From contig CAJUCA010000044.1 of NCBI GenBank assembly GCA_910585265.1, positions 1 through 25,955 of the forward strand: DNA of 25,955 bases, written 5' to 3'. The stretch comes from an uncultured Oscillospiraceae bacterium (GTDB taxonomy: Bacteria > Bacillota > Clostridia > Oscillospirales > Oscillospiraceae). The notes beneath the pieces were generated by a model. The model had not been told where the DNA came from. It ran no database searches and was given only the letters and a program-made list of their open reading frames with translations. The first letter of the stretch is position 1. Every line of letters starts with the position of its first letter. Shown one piece after another: positions 7,177 through 13,853 of this stretch. The position numbers were made by a program, and so were the translations under genes.

Positions 7177-8373
7177 ATGGCAAAGCGCAGACCAGCCGGG
7201 GACGGCATGGTGCGCAAACGGGACGATGGCCGTTGGGAAGGCCGCATTGTAGTGGGACACAAGGAGAATGGTGATTCCATCTTCCGCTACATCTACGCTG
7301 ATACCCAAAAGGAACTGACTGCGAAGCTCCGCCAGAACATCGACATTTACCAGGGCATCGACCTGACGGAGCAGAGCAGGATGACCCTGGCGGAGTGGGT
7401 GGAGCAATGGTTGGGACAAATGTCATCCACGCTTCGGCCCGGCACCTTGGAGAGCTACCAGAGAGACATGGCAAACCACGTTATACCCTATCTGGGCCAG
7501 AAAATGCTCACCCAAATCACAGCCGCAGACCTGAGGAAGCTCTATGACAAGCTGCAAAAAAATGGCCGTGTGAATCCACGGCCTGACCAAAGCGGGCTCT
7601 CCAGCACCACAGTTCATGGCATCCATACCACGCTCCACCACGCACTTAGAGCGGCGGTGGAACAGGGATTGATCCCGGTCAACCCTGCCGACGAAGTAGA
7701 ATCGCCCAAGGTTGACCGTCAACCCATGAATATTCTGAATGAGGAACAGCTGGACGCTTTCATGGAAACCATCAAGGCAGACCTGATCTGGCATGACTTC
7801 TTCTACCCCGAGCTCACCACCGGCCTGCGTCGGGGTGAAATCTGCGGCCTCATGTGGTCTGACTTTGACGAACGCGGCGGTATTCTCAAAGTCAGCCGCA
7901 CCCTCCACCGGGAAAAGGGCGGCAGGCTGGTGGCGGGCGACACCAAGACCTACGCTGGGACACGAAAGATCGTCCTGCCTCCCAGCACAGCAGAGTTGCT
8001 GCGGGAGCGGAAGAAAAAGTCCTTCTCTCCCTGGATTTTTCACGATCCGCTTCGTCCAGAGGCTCCTGTCAGCCCTGACAGTGCCTACCGGCAGTTGAAA
8101 AAATTTCTGACTGAGGACGGTCTGCCCAGCATCCGCTTCCACGATCTACGTCACACATTTTCAACCCATGCGCTGGCCAGTGGGGTGGACGCCAAGACCC
8201 TGTCCGGCATCCTGGGCCACACGAAAGCATCCTTCACGCTGGACACCTACACCCACACCACCGGCGATATGCAAAAGCGGGCCGCTGATATCGTGGGCGG
8301 CTTCCTGACTGATTACCTTGGAGAGGAGATGAAACCTTGGCAAAGCGCAGAAAACGCGGCGACGGCGGAGTAA
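7177..8373 (+). CDS. Tyrosine recombinase / integrase 1, module A
   Basis: 398 aa. The N-terminal arm-binding AP2-like domain (about 10-55, DGRWEGRIVVGH) is followed by a SAM-like core-binding domain (about 70-170) and the catalytic domain. Active-site residues are complete: R218 in TTGLRRGEI, H322 and R325 in HDLRH, H348 in LGH and Y358 in TLDTYTH. It would carry out site-specific integration and excision of the module A element. The ATG at 7177 follows GGAGGTG. Its last 37 bp overlap integrase 2, which starts inside it, so both are made from one mRNA. The tail after Y358 is about 40 residues, normal for the family. Confidence 0.9.
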   Translation: MAKRRPAGDGMVRKRDDGRWEGRIVVGHKENGDSIFRYIYADTQKELTAKLRQNIDIYQGIDLTEQSRMTLAEWVEQWLGQMSSTLRPGTLESYQRDMANHVIPYLGQKMLTQITAADLRKLYDKLQKNGRVNPRPDQSGLSSTTVHGIHTTLHHALRAAVEQGLIPVNPADEVESPKVDRQPMNILNEEQLDAFMETIKADLIWHDFFYPELTTGLRRGEICGLMWSDFDERGGILKVSRTLHREKGGRLVAGDTKTYAGTRKIVLPPSTAELLRERKKKSFSPWIFHDPLRPEAPVSPDSAYRQLKKFLTEDGLPSIRFHDLRHTFSTHALASGVDAKTLSGILGHTKASFTLDTYTHTTGDMQKRAADIVGGFLTDYLGEEMKPWQSAENAATAE

Positions 8374-9770
8374 GCCTGAGAAAGGATGGGCGCTGGGAGG
8401 GACGGGCGGTCATCGGCTACGATGACAAAGGTCTCCCCGTCACCAAAAACGTCCTGGCCAAAACCAAATCGGAGTGTGCGGCAAAACTCAAGGCCCTAAA
8501 AGACAGCATCCAAGCTCCTGCACCTGACCAGCCGAAACCCGGCATTCTTCTGACCGATTGGCTGGATTTCTGGTATCAAAGCTATAAAAAGTCAAGCCTC
8601 CGACCAAACACCCAGATGTCCTATGAGCGGCGAATCTACCAGCACATCATCCCTGCACTGGGCAGCACTCAGCTGGACAAGCTGACAACTAATGATATCC
8701 AGCAGTTCTACACCAAGCTCAAACAGGGCGGCAGGCTCCTCCGAGCCGAGCTCTATGGCGAAGGTCTCTCCGATCAGACCGTCCGAGGCATCCATACCAC
8801 CCTCCATGCCGCACTGGACAAGGCGGTTTCCGAAAAACTCCTTTTCCGCAACCCCGCAGACGACTGCCGTCTTCCTCCCGCCAAGGCCAGGGAAATGCAG
8901 GTGTTATCCCCGGAAGAAATTCAGCGGTTGCTGATCCAGGCCAAGGAGGATGGCTGCTTTGAGCTTCTCCTGCTGGAACTCTCCACGGGATTGCGCCGGG
9001 GCGAGATCTGTGCCCTCCAGTGGAATGATCTCAACTTCCGTACCGGGGAACTTCGGGTGGAACGGCAGGTTCACCGGGTCAAAGGAGAGCTGGTGGTCTC
9101 CCCGCCCAAGACAAAAGCCTCCAATCGGAGCGTGATCCTTCCCGGCCCTGTGGCGGAAGTCCTCAAGGCATACAGGGAAACCGTGGATTCCAAGTGGATG
9201 TTCCCTTCTCCGGTCAACGATGACGCACCCAGAGATCCTGCTGCTGTCCGAAAGAGGCTGCAGACAGTTCTGGAGCGGGCTGGGTGCAAAAAGGTCAGAT
9301 TTCATGACCTCAGACACACATTTTCTACAGTATCTCTGGAACATGGTATGGATGTGAAAACGCTCTCCACCATCATCGGTCACGTTTCCAGCAGCACCAC
9401 GCTGAACGTCTACGCCCACGTTACCGATGAGATGCGCCGGACGGCGGCAGTGAAAATCGACCAAGGTATTGGTAAAGCTGAGCCACCGACAGGGAGTGGA
9501 ATGACACCCCGGAAACTTGCCCCCAGCACCTTCCAGGCCCACAAAGGACAGCGGCGCAAAGCTGGTACGGGCCGTGTCACCCAGATCAACGAAAAGCTCT
9601 GGGAGGGGCGGTACTCCCCGATCTGGCCAGACGGCCAAAAGCACGCCCGCAACGTTTACGCTCATAGTGGGGAAGAATGTGAAAAGCTTCTGGCAGAAAT
9701 GATAGCAGCGATGAAGGCGGAAATCGCCGCCGAGAAGGAGCGCCTGAAAACCGCCCCCAAGGCAGGCTGA
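8337..9770 (+). CDS. Tyrosine recombinase / integrase 2 with extra C-terminal domain, module A
   Basis: 477 aa, about 80-90 longer than its neighbours. Residues 1-380 form a complete integrase: AP2-like arm domain (DGRWEGRAVIGYDD), core-binding domain and catalytic residues R220, H323, R326, H349 and Y359. After a linker, residues about 413-460 (GRVTQINEKLWEGRYSPIW, then KHARNVYAHSGEECEKLL) resemble the N-terminal arm domain again, so the protein may have two arm-type DNA-binding domains. The start is TTG at 8337, with GGAGAGGAG just upstream and the family start MAKRRKRGDGG. It overlaps integrase 1 by 37 bp. A strong terminator follows. Confidence 0.88.
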   Translation: MAKRRKRGDGGVSLRKDGRWEGRAVIGYDDKGLPVTKNVLAKTKSECAAKLKALKDSIQAPAPDQPKPGILLTDWLDFWYQSYKKSSLRPNTQMSYERRIYQHIIPALGSTQLDKLTTNDIQQFYTKLKQGGRLLRAELYGEGLSDQTVRGIHTTLHAALDKAVSEKLLFRNPADDCRLPPAKAREMQVLSPEEIQRLLIQAKEDGCFELLLLELSTGLRRGEICALQWNDLNFRTGELRVERQVHRVKGELVVSPPKTKASNRSVILPGPVAEVLKAYRETVDSKWMFPSPVNDDAPRDPAAVRKRLQTVLERAGCKKVRFHDLRHTFSTVSLEHGMDVKTLSTIIGHVSSSTTLNVYAHVTDEMRRTAAVKIDQGIGKAEPPTGSGMTPRKLAPSTFQAHKGQRRKAGTGRVTQINEKLWEGRYSPIWPDGQKHARNVYAHSGEECEKLLAEMIAAMKAEIAAEKERLKTAPKAG

Positions 9771-9780
9771 CAAAAATCTG

Positions 9781-9820
9781 CGGCACACCGGGGCAATCCC
9801 GGTGTGCCGTCTTTTTTCTG
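9781..9820 (+). terminator. Strong intrinsic terminator of the module A int operon
   Basis: A perfect 12-bp stem pairs CGGCACACCGGG (9781-9792) with CCCGGTGTGCCG (9798-9809) around a 5-nt loop. TCTTTTTTCT follows directly. Confidence 0.93.
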
Positions 9821-9894
9821 TCTGTGGCTTGTTATGTGGTCAAACCCGAAGTGCAAAAATTCAAACGCGAGAAAAAGTGCCGAGGACAACAAAG

Positions 9895-9926
9895 AATCCG
9901 CCGTTTTCAACAGAAAACAGCGGATT
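9895..9926. repeat. 14-bp inverted repeat beside the att site
   Basis: Positions 9895-9908 pair with 9913-9926, with one wobble, around a 4-nt loop. The repeat lies 5 bp from the tRNA-Thr fragment and may be an integrase or excisionase site. It has no T-run on the plus strand. Confidence 0.45.
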
Positions 9927-9930
9927 TTGC

Positions 9931-9974
9931 GGAGCTGCTATCCAGATTTGAACTGGAGACCTCATCCTTACCAA
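9931..9974 (-). other. 3' half of tRNA-Thr(GGT), attachment-site core
   Basis: Read on the minus strand from 9974, the sequence has an anticodon loop TTGGTAA (anticodon GGT), the 3' anticodon strand GGATG, variable AGGTC, a perfect T-arm (TCCAG-TTCAAAT-CTGGA), the acceptor strand TAGCAGC and TCC. Tyrosine integrases often cross over at the anticodon loop and leave exactly this 3' half. No 5' half exists to its right, so it is a displaced or internal att core, not a functional tRNA. It lies 160 bp after integrase 2 of module A. Confidence 0.75.
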
Positions 9975-9992
9975 CTGATTCCAAGCCCTCGG

Positions 9993-10011
9993 AGCGCCGC
10001 TTTCCGGCGCT
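9993..10011. repeat. Hairpin next to the tRNA-Thr fragment
   Basis: AGCGCCG (9993-9999) pairs with CGGCGCT (10005-10011) around a 5-nt loop. A G-run and T-run follow loosely, so it may be a weak terminator or part of the attachment region. Confidence 0.4.
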
Positions 10012-10087
10012 TTGGGGGCATTTTTGTCCCGGGAAACAGGAGGCAATGGTGCTTTCCACTCCATTACCTCCGTCCGCTTATTTCCTA

Positions 10088-10109
10088 TTGTGGGTCAGGT
10101 TGTGGGTCA
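10088..10109 (+). repeat. Tandem 10-bp direct repeats, possible integrase arm sites
   Basis: TTGTGGGTCA occurs at 10088-10097 and again at 10100-10109, with a 12-bp period. Short tandem repeats about 120 bp from a tRNA att core resemble arm-type binding sites of AP2-domain integrases. The role is inferred from spacing only. Confidence 0.4.
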
Positions 10110-10136
10110 CACCTATGGTCCGCCTGTTGGAGATAA

Positions 10137-10160
10137 ACCTCGATCTTCGTCACTCGAGGT
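10137..10160 (-). terminator. Weak terminator-like hairpin after the SecB cassette
   Basis: ACCTCGA (10137-10143) pairs with TCGAGGT (10154-10160) around a 10-nt loop. On the minus strand it is followed by a short TTTAT. It lies about 55 bp past the SecB-like stop. Confidence 0.35.
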
Positions 10161-10213
10161 ACAAAATGGGTTCAGCGTGCAGATTTAATGGAGGGATATT
10201 CATTATCTATCAT

Positions 10214-10708
10214 CTACCTATCATCTTGCTGCAAAAAATTTAAGAACGGAATATGTACTGGCCCGACTGGACTGGAACCCGTCATTTGCGCTACAAGAGG
10301 ACGGGCGTATGCCAGCAACAGCATGGGCGCATTGCGGGAAAGCATTTGCTTAACCATTTCTTCCGGCAAAGTCTCGTCCCATCTGAAATCCGCTCCCATC
10401 GTCACACTTAGAAAAAACGGAAATGTCGAATCGTCTCGGCCAATCTCAACGGTCAGTTGAGCAGCGACACTGTTACTTTGAGTTTCAATTGTACTCGGTG
10501 GGGGAAACATCACTTGAATAGGTGTTTCCAGTTCATTCCCCATGTCTTCTGTATTAAAGTCCTTATGAATTACAAAATGCACTTCTATCATGGCCGGGTT
10601 CGAAAACTGGAAAGCACTCTGACTATCTTTACCCAAAAAGATTCCTCCCTTATGCAGCAAGGTATTGGATTTCGTCGTTGCAAGGCGCTTCATTATGCAC
10701 ACTACCAT
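10214..10708 (-). CDS. SecB-like chaperone
   Basis: 164 aa. The C-terminal half is recognisably SecB-fold: a strand FPFFLSVTMGADFRWDE, then the long helix NAPMLLLAYARPLVAQMTGS and a terminal PVGPVHIPFLNF, matching the N-A-P...LxxYxRPxxxxxT...PxxxPFxNF pattern of SecB. SecB keeps client proteins unfolded. In Firmicutes, which usually lack export SecB, SecB-like proteins occur as solitary chaperones or as the chaperone of toxin-antitoxin-chaperone modules. The start is ATG 10708 or, as likely, ATG 10693 (MKRLATTK); neither has a clear ribosome site, and both overlap the upstream gene, so translation is probably coupled. It is the last gene of the minus-strand cassette. The client or partner is unknown; the gene next door is the first candidate. 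Confidence 0.75.
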   Translation of the reverse strand: MVVCIMKRLATTKSNTLLHKGGIFLGKDSQSAFQFSNPAMIEVHFVIHKDFNTEDMGNELETPIQVMFPPPSTIETQSNSVAAQLTVEIGRDDSTFPFFLSVTMGADFRWDETLPEEMVKQMLSRNAPMLLLAYARPLVAQMTGSSPVGPVHIPFLNFLQQDDR

Positions 10709-11447
10709 ACGTTTCGGTTGTTTGCTTTACTGAAAGAGCCTGTTTCTGCACCTGCTCCTCTTTATCCTCCGCTTCAGCAACAGTAGAAACCGACTGGATA
10801 TATTGAGCGAGTTTTTCCCAATAGTCTGCATTTTGATGAGTTAACTGTATGGAAATAGCAGACGAAATTATTCTCGAAACTTCGTCAATCACTGGCCCAA
10901 GAGATTTCCACTCTTTCAAGAGACTTGCGTACAACTCTTGATCCTGTTTCCATTTAGAGCATACTTCTTGATATTGATTCCAAGTAAATATAGTTTCTTG
11001 ATACTGCTTCCATGCGGATAGCACGTTGTTGCTTTGCTGCGTTGCCAGTTGGATACTTTGCCATTGCTTCCGGTATTTGACCAAACTCCCTCGATATGCT
11101 CCACACTTTTCCCTATCAAGTTCAAGCAATGCCCCAGCTTTAGGCAACAAGCTGTCATGGACATCCCCATCTACTTTAAATCTTTTTCCGTCCCACCTAA
11201 CCACGAATTTTGTGTCACAGTTCTCAAATACTTCTCGAATTGACACCTTATCATCAATCAAGTTAATGAGTTCTGTTTCGGCAACTTGACCTACAACCCA
11301 TTTTTCATACAAACGGCAACAGGAACAAAGGTATCTAATGTCCCCTATACCCTTGCAAACGAACAAGATGGGCTCATCGTCCAACATATAAAAAGTGTGT
11401 TCTAAAAACAGGTCACCAACATACGGCAAATTAAAAATTTTCTCCAT
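10650..11447 (-). CDS. Uncharacterised protein of SecB-linked cassette (DUF6575-like N-terminus)
   Basis: 265 aa. The first 110 residues (EPILFVCKGIGDIRYLCSCC, then VAETELINLIDDKVSIREVF) resemble the DUF6575 pattern, in which a short beta domain is followed by a helix ending in a K-I-S-L/I-R-E-x-F motif. That match is from memory and tentative. Residues 120-240 are a helical, Trp/Gln-rich segment with near-repeats around WKQYQE, WNQYQE and WKQDQE, probably coiled-coil. No catalytic motif is visible. The ATG at 11447 has AAAAGGA upstream. It overlaps the SecB-like gene by 59 bp and lies 16 bp after the 162-aa gene, so the three form one operon. It could be the SecB client, or a sensor or effector. 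Its function is unknown. Confidence 0.7.
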   Translation of the reverse strand: MEKIFNLPYVGDLFLEHTFYMLDDEPILFVCKGIGDIRYLCSCCRLYEKWVVGQVAETELINLIDDKVSIREVFENCDTKFVVRWDGKRFKVDGDVHDSLLPKAGALLELDREKCGAYRGSLVKYRKQWQSIQLATQQSNNVLSAWKQYQETIFTWNQYQEVCSKWKQDQELYASLLKEWKSLGPVIDEVSRIISSAISIQLTHQNADYWEKLAQYIQSVSTVAEAEDKEEQVQKQALSVKQTTETYGSVHNEAPCNDEIQYLAA

Positions 11448-11463
11448 AATATATTCCTTTTCA

Positions 11464-11952
11464 TTAGACCAAAGCGGCTTCTGCTTCCTCCTCTGCGCTG
11501 CTAACTGCTACCGCAATGAATCTTGGGCTTGGATCAGACGCTTTGTATAGCCACCAGTCGATATGGCTCTTATTCCTAATACCTGGCTCTCTATCTACCG
11601 TCTTCTGCAATGGCCCCAGTTCTGATGTGGCTATCCCCTGAATCACAAATGCTGCGGGGTGATAGTCCGTCAGACATTTTAGAGTGTCAAGCATATCTTT
11701 CAGCGAATCCCCAAATGATACTGAATACGTTATAGGCTTTTTGAGTTCCTTCTCCCAGTTTCTCCGCTTTGGGATAATGCCGAGCAATACACTTTCGTAT
11801 GTACTGAGAAAGGTTTCCTTACATATTGTGCCCGTTGTACAGACTCGGAAAACCTCCAACTGCAGGTCTGGAAGGTTCTGTGGCAAAATTTCTTTTGCAA
11901 AATCGGAAGGAAAGCAGTCGGGAAATTCTCTTTTGACTATCTCATCCGCCAA
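11464..11952 (-). CDS. Uncharacterised protein, first clear gene of the SecB-linked cassette
   Basis: 162 aa, start TTG at 11952 (MADEIVKREFPD), with AAGGGGATGG about 10 bp upstream. Distinct parts are an N-terminal domain with a small Cys (CTTGTICKETF), a central stretch predicting alternating helix and strand (YSVSFGDSLKDMLDTLKCL) and a C-terminal motif around HIDWWLYKASDPSPRF. I recall similar small Firmicutes proteins ending in H-x-D-W-W-x-Y-K, but cannot name the family. The compact size, the conserved Trp-Trp core and the operon position directly upstream of the DUF6575-like and SecB-like genes make it part of the same unit. No transmembrane segment or signal peptide. Function unknown. 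Confidence 0.7.
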   Translation of the reverse strand: MADEIVKREFPDCFPSDFAKEILPQNLPDLQLEVFRVCTTGTICKETFLSTYESVLLGIIPKRRNWEKELKKPITYSVSFGDSLKDMLDTLKCLTDYHPAAFVIQGIATSELGPLQKTVDREPGIRNKSHIDWWLYKASDPSPRFIAVAVSSAEEEAEAALV

Positions 11953-11968
11953 CTCTAAACCATCCCCT

Positions 11969-12196
11969 TTATCTTATGCATATCATCTTTCCTGTTTGTT
12001 GGTCTGCGCTGAAATTTGGCCTGCCCCCTATAGGGGCATCGGGGGCTAAAATCTGGGCACAGTCTGAGAAAAGTTGACTAATACCCTCTTTTGATATCAT
12101 ACCCTTTCCCCTCATAGTTGTCAAGGAAATAGTTGCCGTGGCACCGCTATACAGCCTACCAGCTTCTGTTGTATGGCGCAAAGCAACCACAGACAT
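11969..12196 (-). CDS. Possible 75-aa leader gene of the SecB-linked cassette
   Basis: It begins MSVVALRHTTEAGRLYSGAT and ends GGRPNFSADQQTGKMICIR. It lies 16 bp before the 162-aa gene and about 50 nt after a good minus-strand promoter, and its composition is protein-like. Against it, no ribosome site is seen before the ATG and no family is recognised. It could be a real first gene or a leader region. Confidence 0.35.
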   Translation of the reverse strand: MSVVALRHTTEAGRLYSGATATISLTTMRGKGMISKEGISQLFSDCAQILAPDAPIGGRPNFSADQQTGKMICIR

Positions 12197-12252
12197 ATGA
12201 ATGGCAGATTTCAGTCAAACTGAGAAAGCTGTAATACCGCCCGCACACTCTT

Positions 12253-12281
12253 ATTTTACAAAAGTCCTTATAGCTTGCCAA
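12253..12281 (-). promoter_or_regulatory. Minus-strand promoter of the SecB-linked cassette
   Basis: On the minus strand, TTGGCA (plus coordinates 12276-12281) and TAAAAT (12253-12258) are separated by exactly 17 bp (12259-12275). Transcription would start near 12246 and run into the 75-aa and 162-aa frames. The other bases of the 12197-12462 gap show nothing else clear. Confidence 0.6.
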
Positions 12282-12420
12282 TTATGGCACCAGGAAGAAA
12301 GACTCGCAATTAATAAGCTAAGATTTTCACTACACCTTTTCGTACACACATTTTTGGTATCCGGGGCCCCCATGCAAATTCTGCTCCGCTGTAAACAATA
12401 GAAGAACCTTCTCCAGAATT

Positions 12421-12660
12421 GTTTCTCTCGACTTCCGCCTCAAAGTGTGGTATGTTGATAAGCTATTTCTTCCCGGCCCGGATATGGACGATTTTATTTT
12501 CCAAACACAGGTTCCGCAACGTCGTATAAGAGAGACCCGTAGGCTCGACCATCTCTTTTATCGTCTTCATCCTCGGAAAGCCCTGCGTCTCCATTTCGCC
12601 TGTCAACGGCTCATTACCAATCACCCCAAACGGCACAATTCTTGCATTCGCAGTTTTCAT
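12421..12660 (-). pseudogene. Excisionase-family HTH protein with premature stop
   Basis: The frame reads MKTIKEMVEPTGLSYTTLRN, then LCLENKIVHIRAGKK and a TAG at 12463-12465. Directly after the TAG the same frame continues LINIPHFEAEVERN. Excisionase-like winged-HTH proteins usually read G-K-K-(Y/W)-L-I-N at this place, so a single base change (TAT or TAC to TAG) explains the stop. The truncation removes the wing end and tail, so DNA binding is probably impaired. The original start is uncertain (ATG 12660, 12594 or 12570). It may be a dead xis of a past element; a functional truncated form cannot be excluded. Confidence 0.65.
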
Positions 12661-12673
12661 TTTGATACAGCAT
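12614..12673 (-). CDS. Possible 19-aa cysteine-rich leader peptide
   Basis: MLYQNENCECKNCAVWGDW with three cysteines in C-x-C-x2-C spacing. It has an excellent ribosome site (GAGGTGAG, 4 bp before the ATG) and an extended -10 TG-G-TAAAAT just upstream. It overlaps the excisionase-like frame out of phase. It might be a leader peptide or the ruined start of a short Cys-rich protein. Confidence 0.35.
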   Translation of the reverse strand: MLYQNENCECKNCAVWGDW

Positions 12674-12722
12674 TTTTCTCACCTCGCTGCTATTTTACCA
12701 TAGTTCTCCATTTTTTGCTTTT

Positions 12723-12739
12723 TTAGAGAATTGCTCTAA
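12723..12739. repeat. Palindrome upstream of the excisionase remnant
   Basis: TTAGAG (12723-12728) and CTCTAA (12734-12739) flank a 5-nt centre, about 50 bp upstream of the 19-aa frame on the minus strand. It is AT-rich and operator-like. Confidence 0.35.
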
Positions 12740-12892
12740 TATCAACTTATCACATGATTTCTTCGTATTAACTGTTCTTTTCTTTACTGAACCATGTTAT
12801 ACAGAGTGGGGTCATCCACAACCAGACATCAGGCACATTACACTCAGGATTACTACTCCTCCCGCAAAGCGGTGGAAAAACTTCTGTTTTCC

Positions 12893-13057
12893 TCAAATAT
12901 TGTAACGGAACTGGCGAATTAAATAATCAACGTCATTGTCTGCAAGGCCGTAGTTCTTGATCATGTCCTTCTGTATTTGTCGCAGGGCCTCCTTATCTGC
13001 TGCGTCATTTGCCGCTTTGATGGCAACAAGGTATCGGTTATAATCGCTGGATTGCAT
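12893..13057 (-). CDS. 54-aa hypothetical protein
   Basis: The protein begins MQSSDYNRYLVAIKAANDAA and ends DNDVDYLIRQFRYNI. It has a textbook ribosome site (AGGAGGG, 6-7 bp before the ATG at 13057), balanced charged composition and a helical pattern. It would be missed by length cut-offs. No family is recognised. It stands alone between the excisionase remnant and a hairpin, transcribed like the rest of the minus-strand cargo. Confidence 0.6.
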   Translation of the reverse strand: MQSSDYNRYLVAIKAANDAADKEALRQIQKDMIKNYGLADNDVDYLIRQFRYNI

Positions 13058-13390
13058 ACTTGATCCCTCCTATTACAATATAATTTGGTTGGAACCCTCG
13101 GCAGCAGCCGGGGGTTTTGTCCGTCTCACGCCAAAGCTACAAGAGGAGCAACTGGCTGACCTACGCTCCTTGGGCTATGCAGTCCGATATCTCAGGCCAG
13201 CGCCAAAAATTATCAATGACGGTGGCTTCGTTTCGTATACACTTTTTGTGGTTCCAAAAAATAGTACTCTCTTTCAATTTAGCTGTTGGCATTTGTTAGT
13301 AGGTCTTTATGTAAATTATGAATTACCACACTCATAGATGTTGCATATTCAGATATACCGCATCTCATAGTCGTACATTCTGGCAGAAAC
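13058..13390. other. Gap with terminator-like hairpin and an unsupported plus-strand frame
   Basis: The main feature is a hairpin at 13095-13114 (CCCTCGGC / GCCGGGGG, loop AGCA) followed by TTTT on the plus strand. Downstream, a plus-strand frame from 13089 contains LQEEQLADLRSLGYAVRYL and then degenerates; it has no ribosome site and begins inside the hairpin. It may be a gene remnant. Nothing else is clear. Confidence 0.4.
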
Positions 13391-13804
13391 TTACCACCCT
13401 TTCTTCACATTGTCTGCCAGCTTTATGTAAAAGGAATCGTCAAGTTTTTTAATTATTACATCCGGACACCCATTTTTGATTCTATCATACAAATACTGTA
13501 CAAAGGCGGTTACATATTCTTTATTTGGCAAGTCTTCATATCCCGACGCTCCAAAGCTCCACCCTTCCGTTCGCTCGCCGTGTCCGGGTACGGGAACCCA
13601 TATCAATTCCACGCCGTATTTATAAACCTTAACCGTAAATCCCCGGTTTTTGCTGTCCACCATAAGCCATTGAAAATGGGCATCTCCTGCTACGAAGAAC
13701 TTGCAGAAGGTGTTTGCAAATGACTGTCCGCACTCACTGTTACGAATACGTGCAGCAACTTCAGGAGATGCCCCTTTTTTACTGAATAACTCCATCAAAC
13801 CCAT
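13391..13804 (-). CDS. Uncharacterised 137-aa protein, last gene of the envelope operon
   Basis: The ATG at 13804 has AGGGAGGA 5 bp upstream. No signal peptide or membrane segment, so probably cytosolic. Features include NSECGQSFANTFCKFFVAGD near the N-terminus, a beta-rich centre (GFTVKVYKYGVELIWVPVPG) and a C-terminal helical part (KEYVTAFVQYLYDRIKNG). The family is unknown to me. It lies 49 bp after the Sel1 protein gene, on the same strand and with similar AT-richer composition, so it is likely co-transcribed. Confidence 0.65.
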   Translation of the reverse strand: MGLMELFSKKGASPEVAARIRNSECGQSFANTFCKFFVAGDAHFQWLMVDSKNRGFTVKVYKYGVELIWVPVPGHGERTEGWSFGASGYEDLPNKEYVTAFVQYLYDRIKNGCPDVIIKKLDDSFYIKLADNVKKGW

Positions 13805-13853
13805 TTTTGTTCCTCCCTATTTTATTTGTTCCACACCATTATGCGTGGATTTT

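Noticed and set aside
8904..9788. Long minus-strand frames (294 aa here, also 303 aa at 2570-3481 and 324 aa at 21398-22372)
   Set aside because: They are antisense to or overlap well-supported recombinase or mobilisation genes and lack ribosome sites. Such frames are expected in GC-rich coding DNA.
10255..10300. tRNA-like string (T-arm and acceptor look) on the minus strand
   Set aside because: The T-arm has a mismatch and no rest of a tRNA exists. The bases encode the conserved SecB C-terminus, which explains them.
12201..12401. 66-aa plus-strand frame
   Set aside because: It lies across the minus-strand promoter and the continuation of the excisionase frame, with no translation signals.
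12463..12465. TAG as a recoded or read-through codon
   Set aside because: There is one isolated case, no recoding signal is visible, and all other genes use TAG, TAA or TGA normally. A nonsense mutation is simpler.
13089..13337. 82-aa plus-strand frame
   Set aside because: It starts with TTG inside a hairpin, has no ribosome site and degenerates into AT-rich sequence. At most it is a remnant.
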